DNA of 64,000 nt from Parabacteroides sp. (GTDB lineage Bacteria; Bacteroidota; Bacteroidia; Bacteroidales; Tannerellaceae), in contig DXVO01000023.1 in NCBI GenBank assembly GCA_019417325.1, positions 372,001 through 436,000 on the forward strand, read 5' to 3'. The notes beneath the pieces were generated by a model. It was not told the origin of the DNA and made no database searches. It worked only from the letters and a program-made list of their open reading frames with translations. Positions 1-8,467 of this stretch are shown here, one piece after another; position 1 is the first letter of the stretch, and each line of letters begins with the position of its first letter. The translations under genes were made by a program, and so were the position numbers.

Positions 1-1001
1 CGCCCGTCGTCGAAATGTCCACCCAAAGATTCAGTTACCCAAGTCGGAGAGCCTGCAAAGATGTTATTGTATGATTTCATACGTAAATGGCGTACCATAC
101 GCAGTTTGATTACAAGCTGGTCTATCAACTCCTGTGCGAAAGTCTCTGTTATCGTTCCTTTGTTCAGTTCATATTCCAGATAAATATCCAGAAAGGAAGA
201 AATATTACCCAATGACATGGCAGCACCATCTTGCTCTTTGACTGCAGCAAGGTAAGCCATATATACCCATTGTACGGCTTCTTGTGCCGTATAAGCAGGA
301 CGGCTCAGGTCTAGACCATAATATTCCCCCATTATCTTCATGCCTTCCAATGCCTTTATTTGTTCTGCAACTTCTTCTCGCAAACAAATTCGGGCTTCTG
401 TCATCGGACCGGTGAGTTTATGCAAATCTTCTTTCTTAGCTTCGATCAAGCGATCAATACCATAAAGAGCCATGCGACGGTAGTCTCCAATGATACGTCC
501 ACGAGCATAATTATCCGGAAGTCCGGTTATTAATCCCATAGAACGAAATGAGCGGATTTCTTCCGTATATACATCGAAAACTCCCTCATTATGCGTCTTG
601 CGATAATGAGTAAAAATATACTTGACACAATCATCTACTTCCACTCCATTTTCATGACAAGCTTTACTTACTACATTGATTCCTCCAAAAGGCTTGATAG
701 AACATTTCAAAAGTTCGTCTGTTTGCAAGCCTACGATAAGTTCGTTTTCCTTGTCTATATATCCCGCTCTGTGAGAGATGATAGTTGATACAGTAACGTT
801 ATCCAGTGACCTAACACCGTTATTTTTTCTTTCTTCTACCAACGCTTCTAAACAACTGTTCCATACAGTTTTAGTACGTTCTGTAGGCCCTTGAAGAAAA
901 GATGCATCTCCATAATAGGGAGTGATATTCCTTCTTACAAAATCCTTTACATTGATTTCTGTGTTCCAAATACCGTCTGTAAAAATATTATCTAATCTCA
1001 T
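1..1001 (-). CDS. pflB: Formate acetyltransferase (pyruvate formate-lyase), N-terminal part, runs off the left edge
   Basis: The leftward frame from the ATG at 1001 is open to the window edge (about 333 codons). It carries hallmarks of the PFL N-terminal domain, including a GLPDNYARGRIIGDYRR segment near residue 155, GPTERT near residue 40, and GINVVSKACHENGVEVDD. PFL converts pyruvate and CoA to formate and acetyl-CoA in anaerobic fermentation. The catalytic cysteine pair and the C-terminal glycyl-radical loop lie outside the window, so they cannot be checked. The family is about 740-760 residues, so less than half is here. Several dyads and hairpins lie upstream and may regulate it. Identity is confident from the conserved motifs; completeness is unknown. 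Confidence 0.93.
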   Translation of the reverse strand, partial: MRLDNIFTDGIWNTEINVKDFVRRNITPYYGDASFLQGPTERTKTVWNSCLEALVEERKNNGVRSLDNVTVSTIISHRAGYIDKENELIVGLQTDELLKCSIKPFGGINVVSKACHENGVEVDDCVKYIFTHYRKTHNEGVFDVYTEEIRSFRSMGLITGLPDNYARGRIIGDYRRMALYGIDRLIEAKKEDLHKLTGPMTEARICLREEVAEQIKALEGMKIMGEYYGLDLSRPAYTAQEAVQWVYMAYLAAVKEQDGAAMSLGNISSFLDIYLEYELNKGTITETFAQELIDQLVIKLRMVRHLRMKSYNNIFAGSPTWVTESLGGHFDDG

Positions 1002-1099
1002 AATAAAGCACAAATTAAAGATATAATTATTCTATAAATAGTGAACATTTTTTATAAGTCAATTTTAATGTATACAAACACAAATATTAAAATAAACTT

Positions 1100-1239
1100 A
1101 GTTCTGTAAGAACTGTAGGTAAGTATTAATACTCAATTAATAGAATAAGAAATAATATCAACTGAATTTCAAATAATTACGCCAATTCAAATATTGAATA
1201 AATGTTATTTTTATTCTATTGAAATAGTTCTTAAGAATA
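1100..1239. promoter_or_regulatory. Cluster of short perfect dyads upstream of pflB
   Basis: Three short palindromes lie 100-240 bases upstream of the pflB start. AGTTCT-GTA-AGAACT is at 1100-1114, ATTCAA-ATA-TTGAAT at 1185-1199, and a TTCTTAAGAA core at 1229-1238. The 6-3-6 layout of the first two suits a dimeric regulator. They do not match the classical FNR or CRP consensus exactly. The regulator is unknown; the HTH protein encoded at 1787 is a nearby candidate only. Confidence 0.35.
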
Positions 1240-1397
1240 TAAAGTACTATTCTATTCCTGCCGTAAAATTCAAAGCTAGAAATATTAAAAGCAAAAAAAT
1301 AATATCATCATACTACTGATTATTAAATCTTTAATAAAATAAAATGGAACTTTTTTATGAAAAATACTAGATTAACTTTGTTGAGAAAATAAAGGAG

Positions 1398-1434
1398 AAT
1401 TTCATTTTAGTTCTTACAGGACTAAAATGAAATT
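1398..1434. other. Perfect 14-bp hairpin in the pflB-XRE intergenic region
   Basis: Arms of 14 bases (1398-1411 and 1421-1434) pair perfectly around a 9-base loop. A TAACTTTG -7-like box starts near 1374, just upstream, so the hairpin could sit at the 5' end of a rightward transcript. The loop side contains TTCTTACAGG, resembling the AGTTCT half-sites found at 1100 and 1226. It has no T-run, so it is not an obvious terminator. The rest of 1002-1786 is AT-rich without a convincing gene apart from the small frame at 1450-1587. Confidence 0.4.
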
Positions 1435-1449
1435 AACAATAATACACAT

Positions 1450-1587
1450 TTAGAAACCCAAATGCCGCCCCACCTTCACAGGCAGAGCGGCACAATCACT
1501 AACTAAAAAAACTAATACCATGACAAACCCTATTTCTAAATCATCTGCAAACATCTCAAGTTTCTGCTTTAATTCCTTTACTGTCAT
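1450..1587 (-). pseudogene. Small 45-codon frame with an MTVKEL-type N-terminus, probably truncated
   Basis: Read leftward from the ATG at 1587, the first 22 residues resemble the start of small proteins that begin MTVKEL and continue with a DDLEI segment. After about residue 22 the reading becomes hydrophobic and Cys/Pro-containing and no longer looks like that family. I therefore read it as the 5' remnant of a longer gene rather than a complete small protein. The resemblance is by eye only. It could be a chance frame. Confidence 0.3.
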
Positions 1588-1786
1588 AATCGTTATTTTT
1601 TAGTTTTATATTAATATTTCAATTATACTTTTTATCTTAGCCACATTATTGAGTTTTGTACCTCATCCAACCTGTTTTATTGTCGGTGATGATGCAAACG
1701 TATTATCATATTTTGATATTATAATTATTTTATGACAACATTGATGGTTAAATATTACAAATCGCATATATAATACTAATAATCAA

Positions 1787-2305
1787 ATGATTAATTTTGA
1801 AGAGATATTAAAATTAAAAGGAAAAACAAAAGCTGACCTTGCACGTTTTCTTGAAATACAGCCTAGCAATGTTAACAGAATTATCCACAATGAAAACATA
1901 TCTCTATCTAAAATAGAGAATATATGTTCATTTTTAGACATATCACTAATTGATGCTATGATGATTTCCGGATACAATAAAGGTGAAATGCTAAAGTGTA
2001 ATATAGCAGGTAGGGACAATGTAGGTACAGGAAATGAGATAGCAGGAGATAACACTGGTGTTATCGGCAATACTGGTACTGTAGGGGATGTTGGAGGAAA
2101 TCATGTATCCATCCCCTCAAACAATATAAAAAAAATAATGAATGAGGATGGCGTTGGTATTGAGTTTACACAATCCACCGATTCATTACAGCAGAGAAAC
2201 GTTTACCTCGAAGCTCGTATAAAAGATTTAGAAATACTAAATGCTTCACAAGCAAAAACTATTGAAACTATGCAGCTACTAATTGATATGCTTACTAAAA
2301 AATAA
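1787..2305 (+). CDS. XRE/Cro-type helix-turn-helix protein with a Gly/Asn-rich repeat segment and C-terminal coiled coil
   Basis: This 172-residue protein has three parts. Residues about 1-60 form a Cro/C1-type HTH (KTKADLARFLEIQPSNVNRI, with the recognition helix around SNVNRII). Residues about 72-110 are a Gly/Asn/Thr-rich segment with a loose GN/GD repeat (GRDNVGTGNE, AGDNTGVIGNTGTVGD) that could form a short beta-solenoid. Residues about 130-172 are a heptad-like helix, likely an oligomerisation coil. The ATG at 1787 follows AATCAA without a Shine-Dalgarno, as is usual in this phylum. It probably binds DNA; the target is not visible, though the upstream dyads are candidates. No phage or toxin partner adjoins it. 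Confidence 0.7.
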   Translation: MINFEEILKLKGKTKADLARFLEIQPSNVNRIIHNENISLSKIENICSFLDISLIDAMMISGYNKGEMLKCNIAGRDNVGTGNEIAGDNTGVIGNTGTVGDVGGNHVSIPSNNIKKIMNEDGVGIEFTQSTDSLQQRNVYLEARIKDLEILNASQAKTIETMQLLIDMLTKK

Positions 2306-2667
2306 TTTTAGAGCATGATTGACATATGCTGTAAAGTATAAACAAAACAAATTAAAAACTTGAATATATGAAAAATAAATATATCAGCCATATAGCAGAT
2401 AAAACAAGAAAAAGATAATTACTAACTCATTAAATATATAGCCAATGAAAAGTAAATAAACAACAATAATTCTGATCCCTTTTTTAGAGATTTAGGATCA
2501 CACCATTTAATCAAACCAGACTAAAGATATTCTACACCATTTAAATCGACAAAAGTAAAACTATAAATATCTTTCATCTGTGTATCATGGAGAACATCAA
2601 TAACCAATACACATTGTTTAACATGGAGTCTCCACCATAGTATTGTAAAACCTTATAATTTTTAACC
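2306..2667. other. AT-rich intergenic stretch, no gene seen
   Basis: I see no supported gene or RNA here. A 16-codon frame starting near 2368 is too short and featureless to call. Confidence 0.5.
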
Positions 2668-2928
2668 ATGAATGATAAGAATAAAAAAAGCTTTGTCAAC
2701 ATGACAGAAGCACAAAAGAAAATTGCTTCAGCAATTGAAAAGTTTGCTGAGGCTGAGTTAACCAGAGCTGAAGCAGACAAAATAAGAGCAAAAGCAGATG
2801 AGTACAGTTCCTTTTTAAATCAGAACCTTATGAAAATAATACTTGAAGATAGAGCGGTTATAAAACAGTTGATGGAAGAACAACCAAAATTTAACCACTC
2901 AATGTGCCAAAATCTTTTGAATAGATAA
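2668..2928 (+). CDS. Small helical protein of unknown function
   Basis: This is an 86-residue, charged, almost entirely helical protein. Residues 12-50 are an Ala/Glu/Lys-rich helix with repeated AEA and ADK steps (KFAEAELTRAEADKIRAKAD), which looks like a coiled coil. The C-terminal third is more mixed. It has no signal peptide, membrane segment or catalytic motif. It lies 360 bases downstream of the HTH gene on the same strand, and I see no clear promoter. The composition looks coding rather than random, but I do not recognise the family. Confidence 0.5.
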   Translation: MNDKNKKSFVNMTEAQKKIASAIEKFAEAELTRAEADKIRAKADEYSSFLNQNLMKIILEDRAVIKQLMEEQPKFNHSMCQNLLNR

Positions 2929-3167
2929 AAAAAGAGAATCATATTGTTATAAATATAGTATATATATTGAAAAATTCAAGTATGAATAATAATAAATAAA
3001 ATCACAAAATAAGATATGATATTATGATTGAATTTTACACTGAATATTAGGGGTTATTTTTCAATATCTCTTCTTTCCTGTAAAGACAGAGAGGTTTTCT
3101 AAAAAGAAAAGGAGATAAAAAATATTCAATATTTCCTATCCCCTAACTTTTTCTAATTGGTAAATTA

Positions 3168-3196
3168 TCCCCTGCCTGTGAAGGTAGGGGATTTTA
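3168..3196 (+). terminator. Terminator-like hairpin
   Basis: TCCCCTGCC (3168-3176) pairs with GGTAGGGGA (3183-3191), with one G-U pair and a 6-base loop, followed by TTTTA. The nearest rightward gene ends at 2928. A short untranslated transcript between them is possible but unproven. Confidence 0.5.
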
Positions 3197-3298
3197 TCAT
3201 ATAACAAAATAAAAAAGTTTATTTTCTCACTTTTTTCGCACTTGTAATAATAATAGCTTAATAATCAATTCTAAATACAATCCCCCAGCATTCCGCAT

Positions 3299-3330
3299 AA
3301 AAAGCTACCAATTTGATTGGTAGCTTTTTT
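3299..3330 (+). terminator. Strong rho-independent terminator in gene-free DNA
   Basis: A near-perfect 14-base stem (AAAAGCTACCAAT against ATTGGTAGCTTTT) with a very short loop ends in a T-run. No gene ends within 350 bases upstream on either strand, so it may close a small RNA. Elsewhere in 2929-3995 I see dyads but no convincing protein gene. Confidence 0.6.
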
Positions 3331-3598
3331 GTTTTAATACAGGAATAGACCGAAATCCCTATCTCCTACCGGATATTCACTATTTTACGAAAATCTCCTT
3401 GTTATCGTATTCGTCTCCCTTGTTAGATATATATCCATCATCAGATTCGGAACTTGGTACGTTGAAGAAGGCTAAACTGACCCACTCCAACAATTTTCCA
3501 CAACGTTTCAGACAACAATCAGATTGTCGAATGTTGTAGTTTCCCGGTTGCCGGCATCTTCCGTACTTCTTCTTTTATAGATATGCTTTTTCCGAGTC

Positions 3599-3652
3599 AT
3601 AGTTATGGTTTTTGAAAATCATAACTATGATTTCGGAAAACCATAACTATGA
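3599..3652. repeat. Interspersed dyad repeat, copy 1 (second copy at 59465-59518)
   Basis: The stretch consists of ATAGTTATGG, its complement, and partial copies, so it folds on itself. The same arrangement (ATAGTTATGG, then CATAA, TATGATTTC, GAAA, CCATAACT) recurs at 59465-59518 with roughly 80-85 percent identity. The second copy works as a terminator hairpin between convergent genes. This copy is not next to any gene end. Confidence 0.6.
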
Positions 3653-3945
3653 ATGATATTAGATGTTATTTTTCGTGGTAGATGTTGTTTTTCAATTTCG
3701 AGGGCTTTCCGGGGAGATTTTCTATGGAGTCCGCCATCTTTTTAGGCTATGAAAAGGGTATATCCCCATACTTTTTCAATACGATTTTAATATGTGTAAT
3801 ACGAATGGAAAAAAAGAAGAAGGGAAGAAAGGTAAAGAAGGGATTACCGGTAATGTTGGAAGAATGGTTAGACCGGTTGGTTGCAAGGGGAGCGTGTTGC
3901 CGGTCACGTGCACACGGCATCTGATTATGAAAGTGTTTTGTGAAA

Positions 3946-3984
3946 TGAACCCTAAAAATCGGACAAAAAAACTTTTAGGGTTCA
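3946..3984. terminator. Hairpin just downstream of lon
   Basis: Perfect 12-bp arms TGAACCCTAAAA (3946-3957) and TTTTAGGGTTCA (3973-3984) surround a 15-base loop, starting 12 bases beyond the lon stop codon. No clean T-run follows on the lon strand, so it may act as an RNA-stabilising 3' end as well as a terminator. Confidence 0.5.
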
Positions 3985-3995
3985 CTTCAAATTTC

Positions 3996-6458
3996 TTAGA
4001 ACAGAGGATTTGCAACTTTCTCCCTCAACAAAGCCAAATCAACCACCTGACGAATATCCTCAACATAGTGGAAGGCCAAGCCTTTCAGGTACTCCGGTTT
4101 AATTTCATCAATATCTTTCTGGTTTTCTTTACAAAGAATCAATTCTTTGATACCTGCACGTTTAGCTGCAAGAATCTTTTCCTTGATACCTCCTACCGGT
4201 AATACTTTTCCACGCAAGGTAATTTCTCCTGTCATAGCCAGATTACTTTTTACCTTACGCTGGGTAAATGCAGACACTAATGAGGTGACCATAGTTATAC
4301 CGGCACTCGGACCATCCTTAGGTATTGCCCCTTCCGGAACATGGATATGCACATTCCAGCTCTCGAATAAATCTTCCGGAATATCAAATTGCGATGCATG
4401 TGCATGAATATATTCAAGTGCCAACATGGCAGATTCTTTCATGACATCTCCCAAATTACCGGTCAATGTCAGTTTGGAGCCTTTTCCTTTACTCAAACTG
4501 GTTTCCACAAAAAGGATTTCCCCGCCAACTGCTGTCCATGCCAACCCGGTAACTACTCCCGCATATTCATTTCCCTGATATTTATCTTTGGTATATTCTA
4601 TCGCACCTAAATATTCATGTAAGTTTTCCGGACGAATTTGAGTAGGAACCGATTCACCCGCTGCTATTTTACGAGCCAACTTACGCATCACTTTTGCAAT
4701 CTTCTTATCCAATTCGCGAACTCCGCTTTCACGAGTATACGATTCTACAATTGCTTGCAAGGTTTTTTTCTGAAACTTTACTTTTCCCTTCGGTATACCA
4801 TGTGCCTCTTGTTGCTTCGGGACTAAATGCCGGGCAGCAATCTCCACCTTTTCCTCCATAATATAGCCACTGACCTCAATCAATTCCATACGGTCCAGTA
4901 AAGGTTGGGATATTGTATTCAGGTTATTTGCCGTAGCGATAAACAGCACTTTACTTAAATCATAATCTATATCCAGATAGTTATCATGAAAAGCGTTATT
5001 TTGTTCCGGATCAAGTACTTCCAACAAAGCGGAAGCTGGGTCCCCTTTAAAATCATTTGTAATTTTATCTATTTCATCAAGTACAAACACAGGGTTAGAC
5101 GTTCCAGCTTTTTGTAAGTTCTGGATAATACGCCCGGACATTGCACCAATATAAGTACGGCGATGTCCACGTATTTCTGCCTCATCATGTAAACCTCCTA
5201 ATGAAACCCTGACATATTTACGATTCAGGGACTCTGCAATAGATTTGCCCAATGATGTTTTACCAACTCCCGGAGGACCATACAGGCAAATAATCGGAGA
5301 TTTCATATCTCCTTTCAATTTCAACACTGCAAGATGTTCTATGATACGTTCTTTTACCTTCTCCAATCCGAAATGGTCACGATCCAACACTTTTTGGGCA
5401 TGCCCCAGATTAAAATTATCTTTGCTGTACTCATTCCAAGGTAGATTTACAATATTCTGTACATATTGGGTCTGGATTGAAAAGTCTGGAGATTGTGGAT
5501 GCAAACGCTCCAACTTGCGTACTTCCTTTTCGAAAATCTCAGCAACATTTGAAGACCATTTCTTTTTGGCAGCCTTTTCACGCAACTCTCTAATCTCTAA
5601 TTCATTGATATTTCCTCCCAATTCTTCCTGAATTGTTTTTATCTGCTGTTGAAGGAAATACTCTTTCTGTTGCTGATTGATATCTTCATGCGTCTTCATC
5701 TGAATAGCTGCTTTTAATTCGATGAGCTGATATTCACGGTTCAGAATAAACAATAACCGATAAGCACGGTCTTTCAAATCTCCTATCAACAATAAGTCCT
5801 GCTTCTCCGCTGCTCCGGTAGGTATATTACTGCAAGCAAAATTGATCAGATAAATAATATTCTTATTATTCTTTATTGAAAATATCAAATCGCGAGGAGG
5901 TTCCGTATTTGCCGAAATCATTTTGATTGTCAAATCCTTGATGGTAGAAGTCAAAGCCTCAAACTCTTTATCATTTTTTGCAGGCATTTTATCTTCCAAC
6001 ATAGAAATCTTACCAACCAGGAATGGTTCCACAGAGGTCAACTCCTTCAGTTCAAAACGTTTTTTACCCTGAAGAATAGCAGTTGTCGTACCGTTCGGCA
6101 TTTCCAGAAGACGCACAATTTCTGCGACTACACCAACCGGATACAAATCCTTAAAGTCAGGATCATCGGTTTCCATATCCCGTTGACAAACAACACCAAT
6201 TAATGTTTTCTTATGGGAAGCCTCCTTTATCAGGCGCATGGATTTAGAACGTCCAACCATAACAGGCATGGCCACACCCGGAAATAATACCATATTACGA
6301 AGCGGTAATATAGGAAGTTCTTCTCCCACTTTATCTACTCCTTCCGTAAAATCTTCATCTACATCACAATCCGTTAAAATAGGCATTACAATACCTATAT
6401 TATCATCCAAGTCATTGTACACCTCTTCAGCGAACATTGTTATCTTATCTTTCTTCAT
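3996..6458 (-). CDS. lon: ATP-dependent protease La
   Basis: This 820-residue protein has the three standard Lon parts: an N-terminal substrate-binding domain (about 45-245), a AAA+ module (Walker A GPPGVGKTS, Walker B FVLDEIDKI) and a C-terminal Ser-Lys protease domain. The catalytic serine is S718 in KDGPSAGITM and the lysine is K761 in GGIKEKILAAK, with the same 43-residue spacing as E. coli Lon. It degrades misfolded and regulatory cytoplasmic proteins. The first Met at 6458 is used here; a second Met at residue 8 is possible. A TAACTTTG box on the lon strand at 6546-6553 lies about 90 bases upstream. Length is normal and no defect is seen. Confidence 0.97.
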   Translation of the reverse strand: MKKDKITMFAEEVYNDLDDNIGIVMPILTDCDVDEDFTEGVDKVGEELPILPLRNMVLFPGVAMPVMVGRSKSMRLIKEASHKKTLIGVVCQRDMETDDPDFKDLYPVGVVAEIVRLLEMPNGTTTAILQGKKRFELKELTSVEPFLVGKISMLEDKMPAKNDKEFEALTSTIKDLTIKMISANTEPPRDLIFSIKNNKNIIYLINFACSNIPTGAAEKQDLLLIGDLKDRAYRLLFILNREYQLIELKAAIQMKTHEDINQQQKEYFLQQQIKTIQEELGGNINELEIRELREKAAKKKWSSNVAEIFEKEVRKLERLHPQSPDFSIQTQYVQNIVNLPWNEYSKDNFNLGHAQKVLDRDHFGLEKVKERIIEHLAVLKLKGDMKSPIICLYGPPGVGKTSLGKSIAESLNRKYVRVSLGGLHDEAEIRGHRRTYIGAMSGRIIQNLQKAGTSNPVFVLDEIDKITNDFKGDPASALLEVLDPEQNNAFHDNYLDIDYDLSKVLFIATANNLNTISQPLLDRMELIEVSGYIMEEKVEIAARHLVPKQQEAHGIPKGKVKFQKKTLQAIVESYTRESGVRELDKKIAKVMRKLARKIAAGESVPTQIRPENLHEYLGAIEYTKDKYQGNEYAGVVTGLAWTAVGGEILFVETSLSKGKGSKLTLTGNLGDVMKESAMLALEYIHAHASQFDIPEDLFESWNVHIHVPEGAIPKDGPSAGITMVTSLVSAFTQRKVKSNLAMTGEITLRGKVLPVGGIKEKILAAKRAGIKELILCKENQKDIDEIKPEYLKGLAFHYVEDIRQVVDLALLREKVANPLF

Positions 6459-6545
6459 ATATTACTCCCAAATCTGTCAAGCCTGTTTAATACAGTCTTT
6501 CATCTAAACTATTATACATTATATTGTGTGTATTCAATAATCGTG

Positions 6546-6553
6546 CCAAAGTT
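6546..6553 (-). promoter_or_regulatory. -7 box of the lon promoter
   Basis: Read on the minus strand this is TAACTTTG, an exact match to the Bacteroidota -7 consensus TAnnTTTG, about 90 bases before the lon start. It is divergent from the trmN6 box at 6576-6583. Confidence 0.65.
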
Positions 6554-6575
6554 AATGCTTTTAACTCATATCTGA

Positions 6576-6583
6576 CTACATTT
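6576..6583 (+). promoter_or_regulatory. -7 box of the trmN6 promoter
   Basis: TACATTTG matches the Bacteroidota -7 consensus and lies 23 bases before the ATG at 6606. Transcription would begin near 6590, giving a short leader of about 15 bases. Confidence 0.65.
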
Positions 6584-6605
6584 GCATCCGACATTATAAA
6601 AAAGC

Positions 6606-7316
6606 ATGGCTAATTCATATTTTCAATTTAAACAATTTACAATCTACCACGATAAATGTGCGATGAAAGTAGGTACGGATGGAGTTTTATTAGGCGCCTG
6701 GGCAAATACGGAATCATGTAAAAACATATTGGACATAGGTACCGGGACAGGGCTTATAGCCTTAATGCTGGCACAAAGGAGTAACGCGCTTATTGATGCG
6801 ATAGATATAAATAGGGATGCTTGCTTACAAGCAGTAGATAATATTGCAGCCTCCCCTTTTGCCGGACGTATTCGTACGATTCATACGGATTTCACAGATT
6901 ATTCCGCTACATGTACGAACAGATACGATCTGATTGTATCCAACCCTCCATATTTTGTAAATTCTCTTAAATGTCCGAATATAAAAAGGAATACAGCACG
7001 GCATACGGATACGCTCTCAATTCCGGACCTTGTCAAAAGCTCCCGAATGTTACTGTCACCTTCAGGACGAATCGCGTTAATTTTGCCTTTTGAACAATTG
7101 GATTATTTATCCACCATAGCAAAAGAGAACAACTTATATATAAACAAAAGAACGGATATCATACCTGTGCCCGGGGCTTCTCCCAAACGTTTTCTGGTTG
7201 AGCTTTCGGAATCGCCCAATTCTTTGATTACAGAAAAGCTAGTTATAGAAGAGGCCCGTCACCAATACACAAAAGACTATATCTCTCTGACAAAAGATTT
7301 TTATCTGAAGATGTAA
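6606..7316 (+). CDS. trmN6: tRNA1(Val) (adenine(37)-N6)-methyltransferase
   Basis: This 236-residue Rossmann-fold methyltransferase of the YfiC/TrmN6 type has a short N-terminal strand region (FQFKQFTIYHDKCAMKVGTDG), SAM motif I ILDIGTGTGLIALMLAQ (about 42-58), and the N6-adenine motif NPPY near residue 116. It probably methylates A37 of tRNA1(Val) in the cytoplasm. Its 3' end overlaps the 3' end of the convergent lipid kinase gene by 16 bases. Length fits the family. Family is clear; the exact tRNA substrate rests on homology. Confidence 0.88.
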   Translation: MANSYFQFKQFTIYHDKCAMKVGTDGVLLGAWANTESCKNILDIGTGTGLIALMLAQRSNALIDAIDINRDACLQAVDNIAASPFAGRIRTIHTDFTDYSATCTNRYDLIVSNPPYFVNSLKCPNIKRNTARHTDTLSIPDLVKSSRMLLSPSGRIALILPFEQLDYLSTIAKENNLYINKRTDIIPVPGASPKRFLVELSESPNSLITEKLVIEEARHQYTKDYISLTKDFYLKM

Positions 7317-8272
7317 GGGAGGTTTTTATCAAAGAAACGGGAAACTTCTCCAAATAAGTTGTGAACTTCTTCAGTGAAGGATACTATTTCCGGTGTAAAA
7401 ACATTTAATGATTTAGGGATGATAGATATTTCAATCTTGCTATCAGCCATAATAGGCTCACCATCCAGATGCATTACACCCGGCTTTTGACGGATTATCG
7501 TAATGGATTGCCCCTTAAAAGTCTTTATTTTACTATTACGGTCTATTTGCTTGGTAAATAACTGAATTGCCAGTGGAGCTATATCCAAAGGAGTAAATGG
7601 AGACAATATAGTTATATCCATTTTACCATCTTGTATATTAGCATGAGGAGCAATAAATGCATTATTACCATATTGGGATGCATTTCCACAAGCTACCAAA
7701 AAAGCTTTTTCTTTGATTGTTTGATTATCCACCAACAGTTCATAAGGTTCAGGTTTATAGCTCAAATATTCTTCCACCGTATTTTTTATATAGGTAAGGG
7801 AGCCACGGCGTTTTTCTCCTGCGAACTTTTGGCTCACAGCCGCATCAAAACCAACACCACACGTACAAAAGAATATACGCCCGTTTGCTTTGCAGCAATC
7901 AATAGTCGTTTTATGTCCCTTGACTATTAAATCCAATGCACGACGTGCATCTATCGGGATATGCAACTCCCGTGCGAGACCATTACCGGAACCTTTCGGT
8001 ATAATACCCAACACTGCATTTGAATGTATCATAGCACGAGCTATCTCATTCACAGTCCCATCTCCTCCTACTGCAATAATGCAATTTGCACCTTGCTCGA
8101 CAGCTAACTTTGTTAATTCGCTTGCATGACCGGGATATTCGGTAAAAGATATTTCCAGATTACAACCGCAATCACGAAAAGCATTCTCTATCATCTTAGG
8201 TATTTTCCTTTTTGAGCCAACACCTGAAATAGGGTTAATTATTGCACGCACATTGATTTTATGATTATCCAT
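7301..8272 (-). CDS. Diacylglycerol/sphingoid-type lipid kinase (YegS/DAGK catalytic family)
   Basis: This 323-residue protein has the DAGK catalytic fold: INPISGVGSKRK near the N-terminus, the nucleotide-binding GGDGTVNE motif at about 72-79, and PKGSGNGLARE at about 95-105. The C-terminal beta-sandwich includes HLDGEPI. Family members phosphorylate diacylglycerol, phosphatidylglycerol or sphingoid bases at the membrane. It is divergent from serine palmitoyltransferase, with two promoter boxes about 55 bases apart, so a role in sphingolipid or ceramide metabolism is attractive but inferred. It overlaps trmN6 tail to tail by 16 bases. Confidence 0.88.
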   Translation of the reverse strand: MDNHKINVRAIINPISGVGSKRKIPKMIENAFRDCGCNLEISFTEYPGHASELTKLAVEQGANCIIAVGGDGTVNEIARAMIHSNAVLGIIPKGSGNGLARELHIPIDARRALDLIVKGHKTTIDCCKANGRIFFCTCGVGFDAAVSQKFAGEKRRGSLTYIKNTVEEYLSYKPEPYELLVDNQTIKEKAFLVACGNASQYGNNAFIAPHANIQDGKMDITILSPFTPLDIAPLAIQLFTKQIDRNSKIKTFKGQSITIIRQKPGVMHLDGEPIMADSKIEISIIPKSLNVFTPEIVSFTEEVHNLFGEVSRFFDKNLPYIFR

Positions 8273-8297
8273 CCTTTTTTAGCTTACTTTGAAAAGA

Positions 8298-8305
8298 CAA
8301 AAATA
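8298..8305 (-). promoter_or_regulatory. -7 box of the lipid kinase promoter
   Basis: TATTTTTG on the minus strand, 26 bases before the kinase start; it matches TAnnTTTG. Confidence 0.5.
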
Positions 8306-8358
8306 ATGCTTTTGTAAAACTTTTAAAGCATTTAGGCTACTATAAGTTATTTTTTTAC

Positions 8359-8366
8359 TACTTTTG
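8359..8366 (+). promoter_or_regulatory. -7 box of the serine palmitoyltransferase promoter
   Basis: TACTTTTG matches the -7 consensus and implies a leader of about 95 bases before the ATG at 8468, longer than for neighbouring genes and possibly regulatory. Confidence 0.6.
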
Positions 8367-8467
8367 CGGCTGGATTTGCCGAAACATAGATAATATGCAG
8401 GCCTAAAATCCTGAGTTCTTTTTTAAGAATAACATGTAGCGAGAAAAATCATTCTCTTTATTATAAT

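Noticed and set aside
3682..4202. Two plus-strand frames (80 and 136 codons) downstream of lon
   Set aside because: Composition is non-protein-like and the longer one runs into the lon coding region on the opposite strand.
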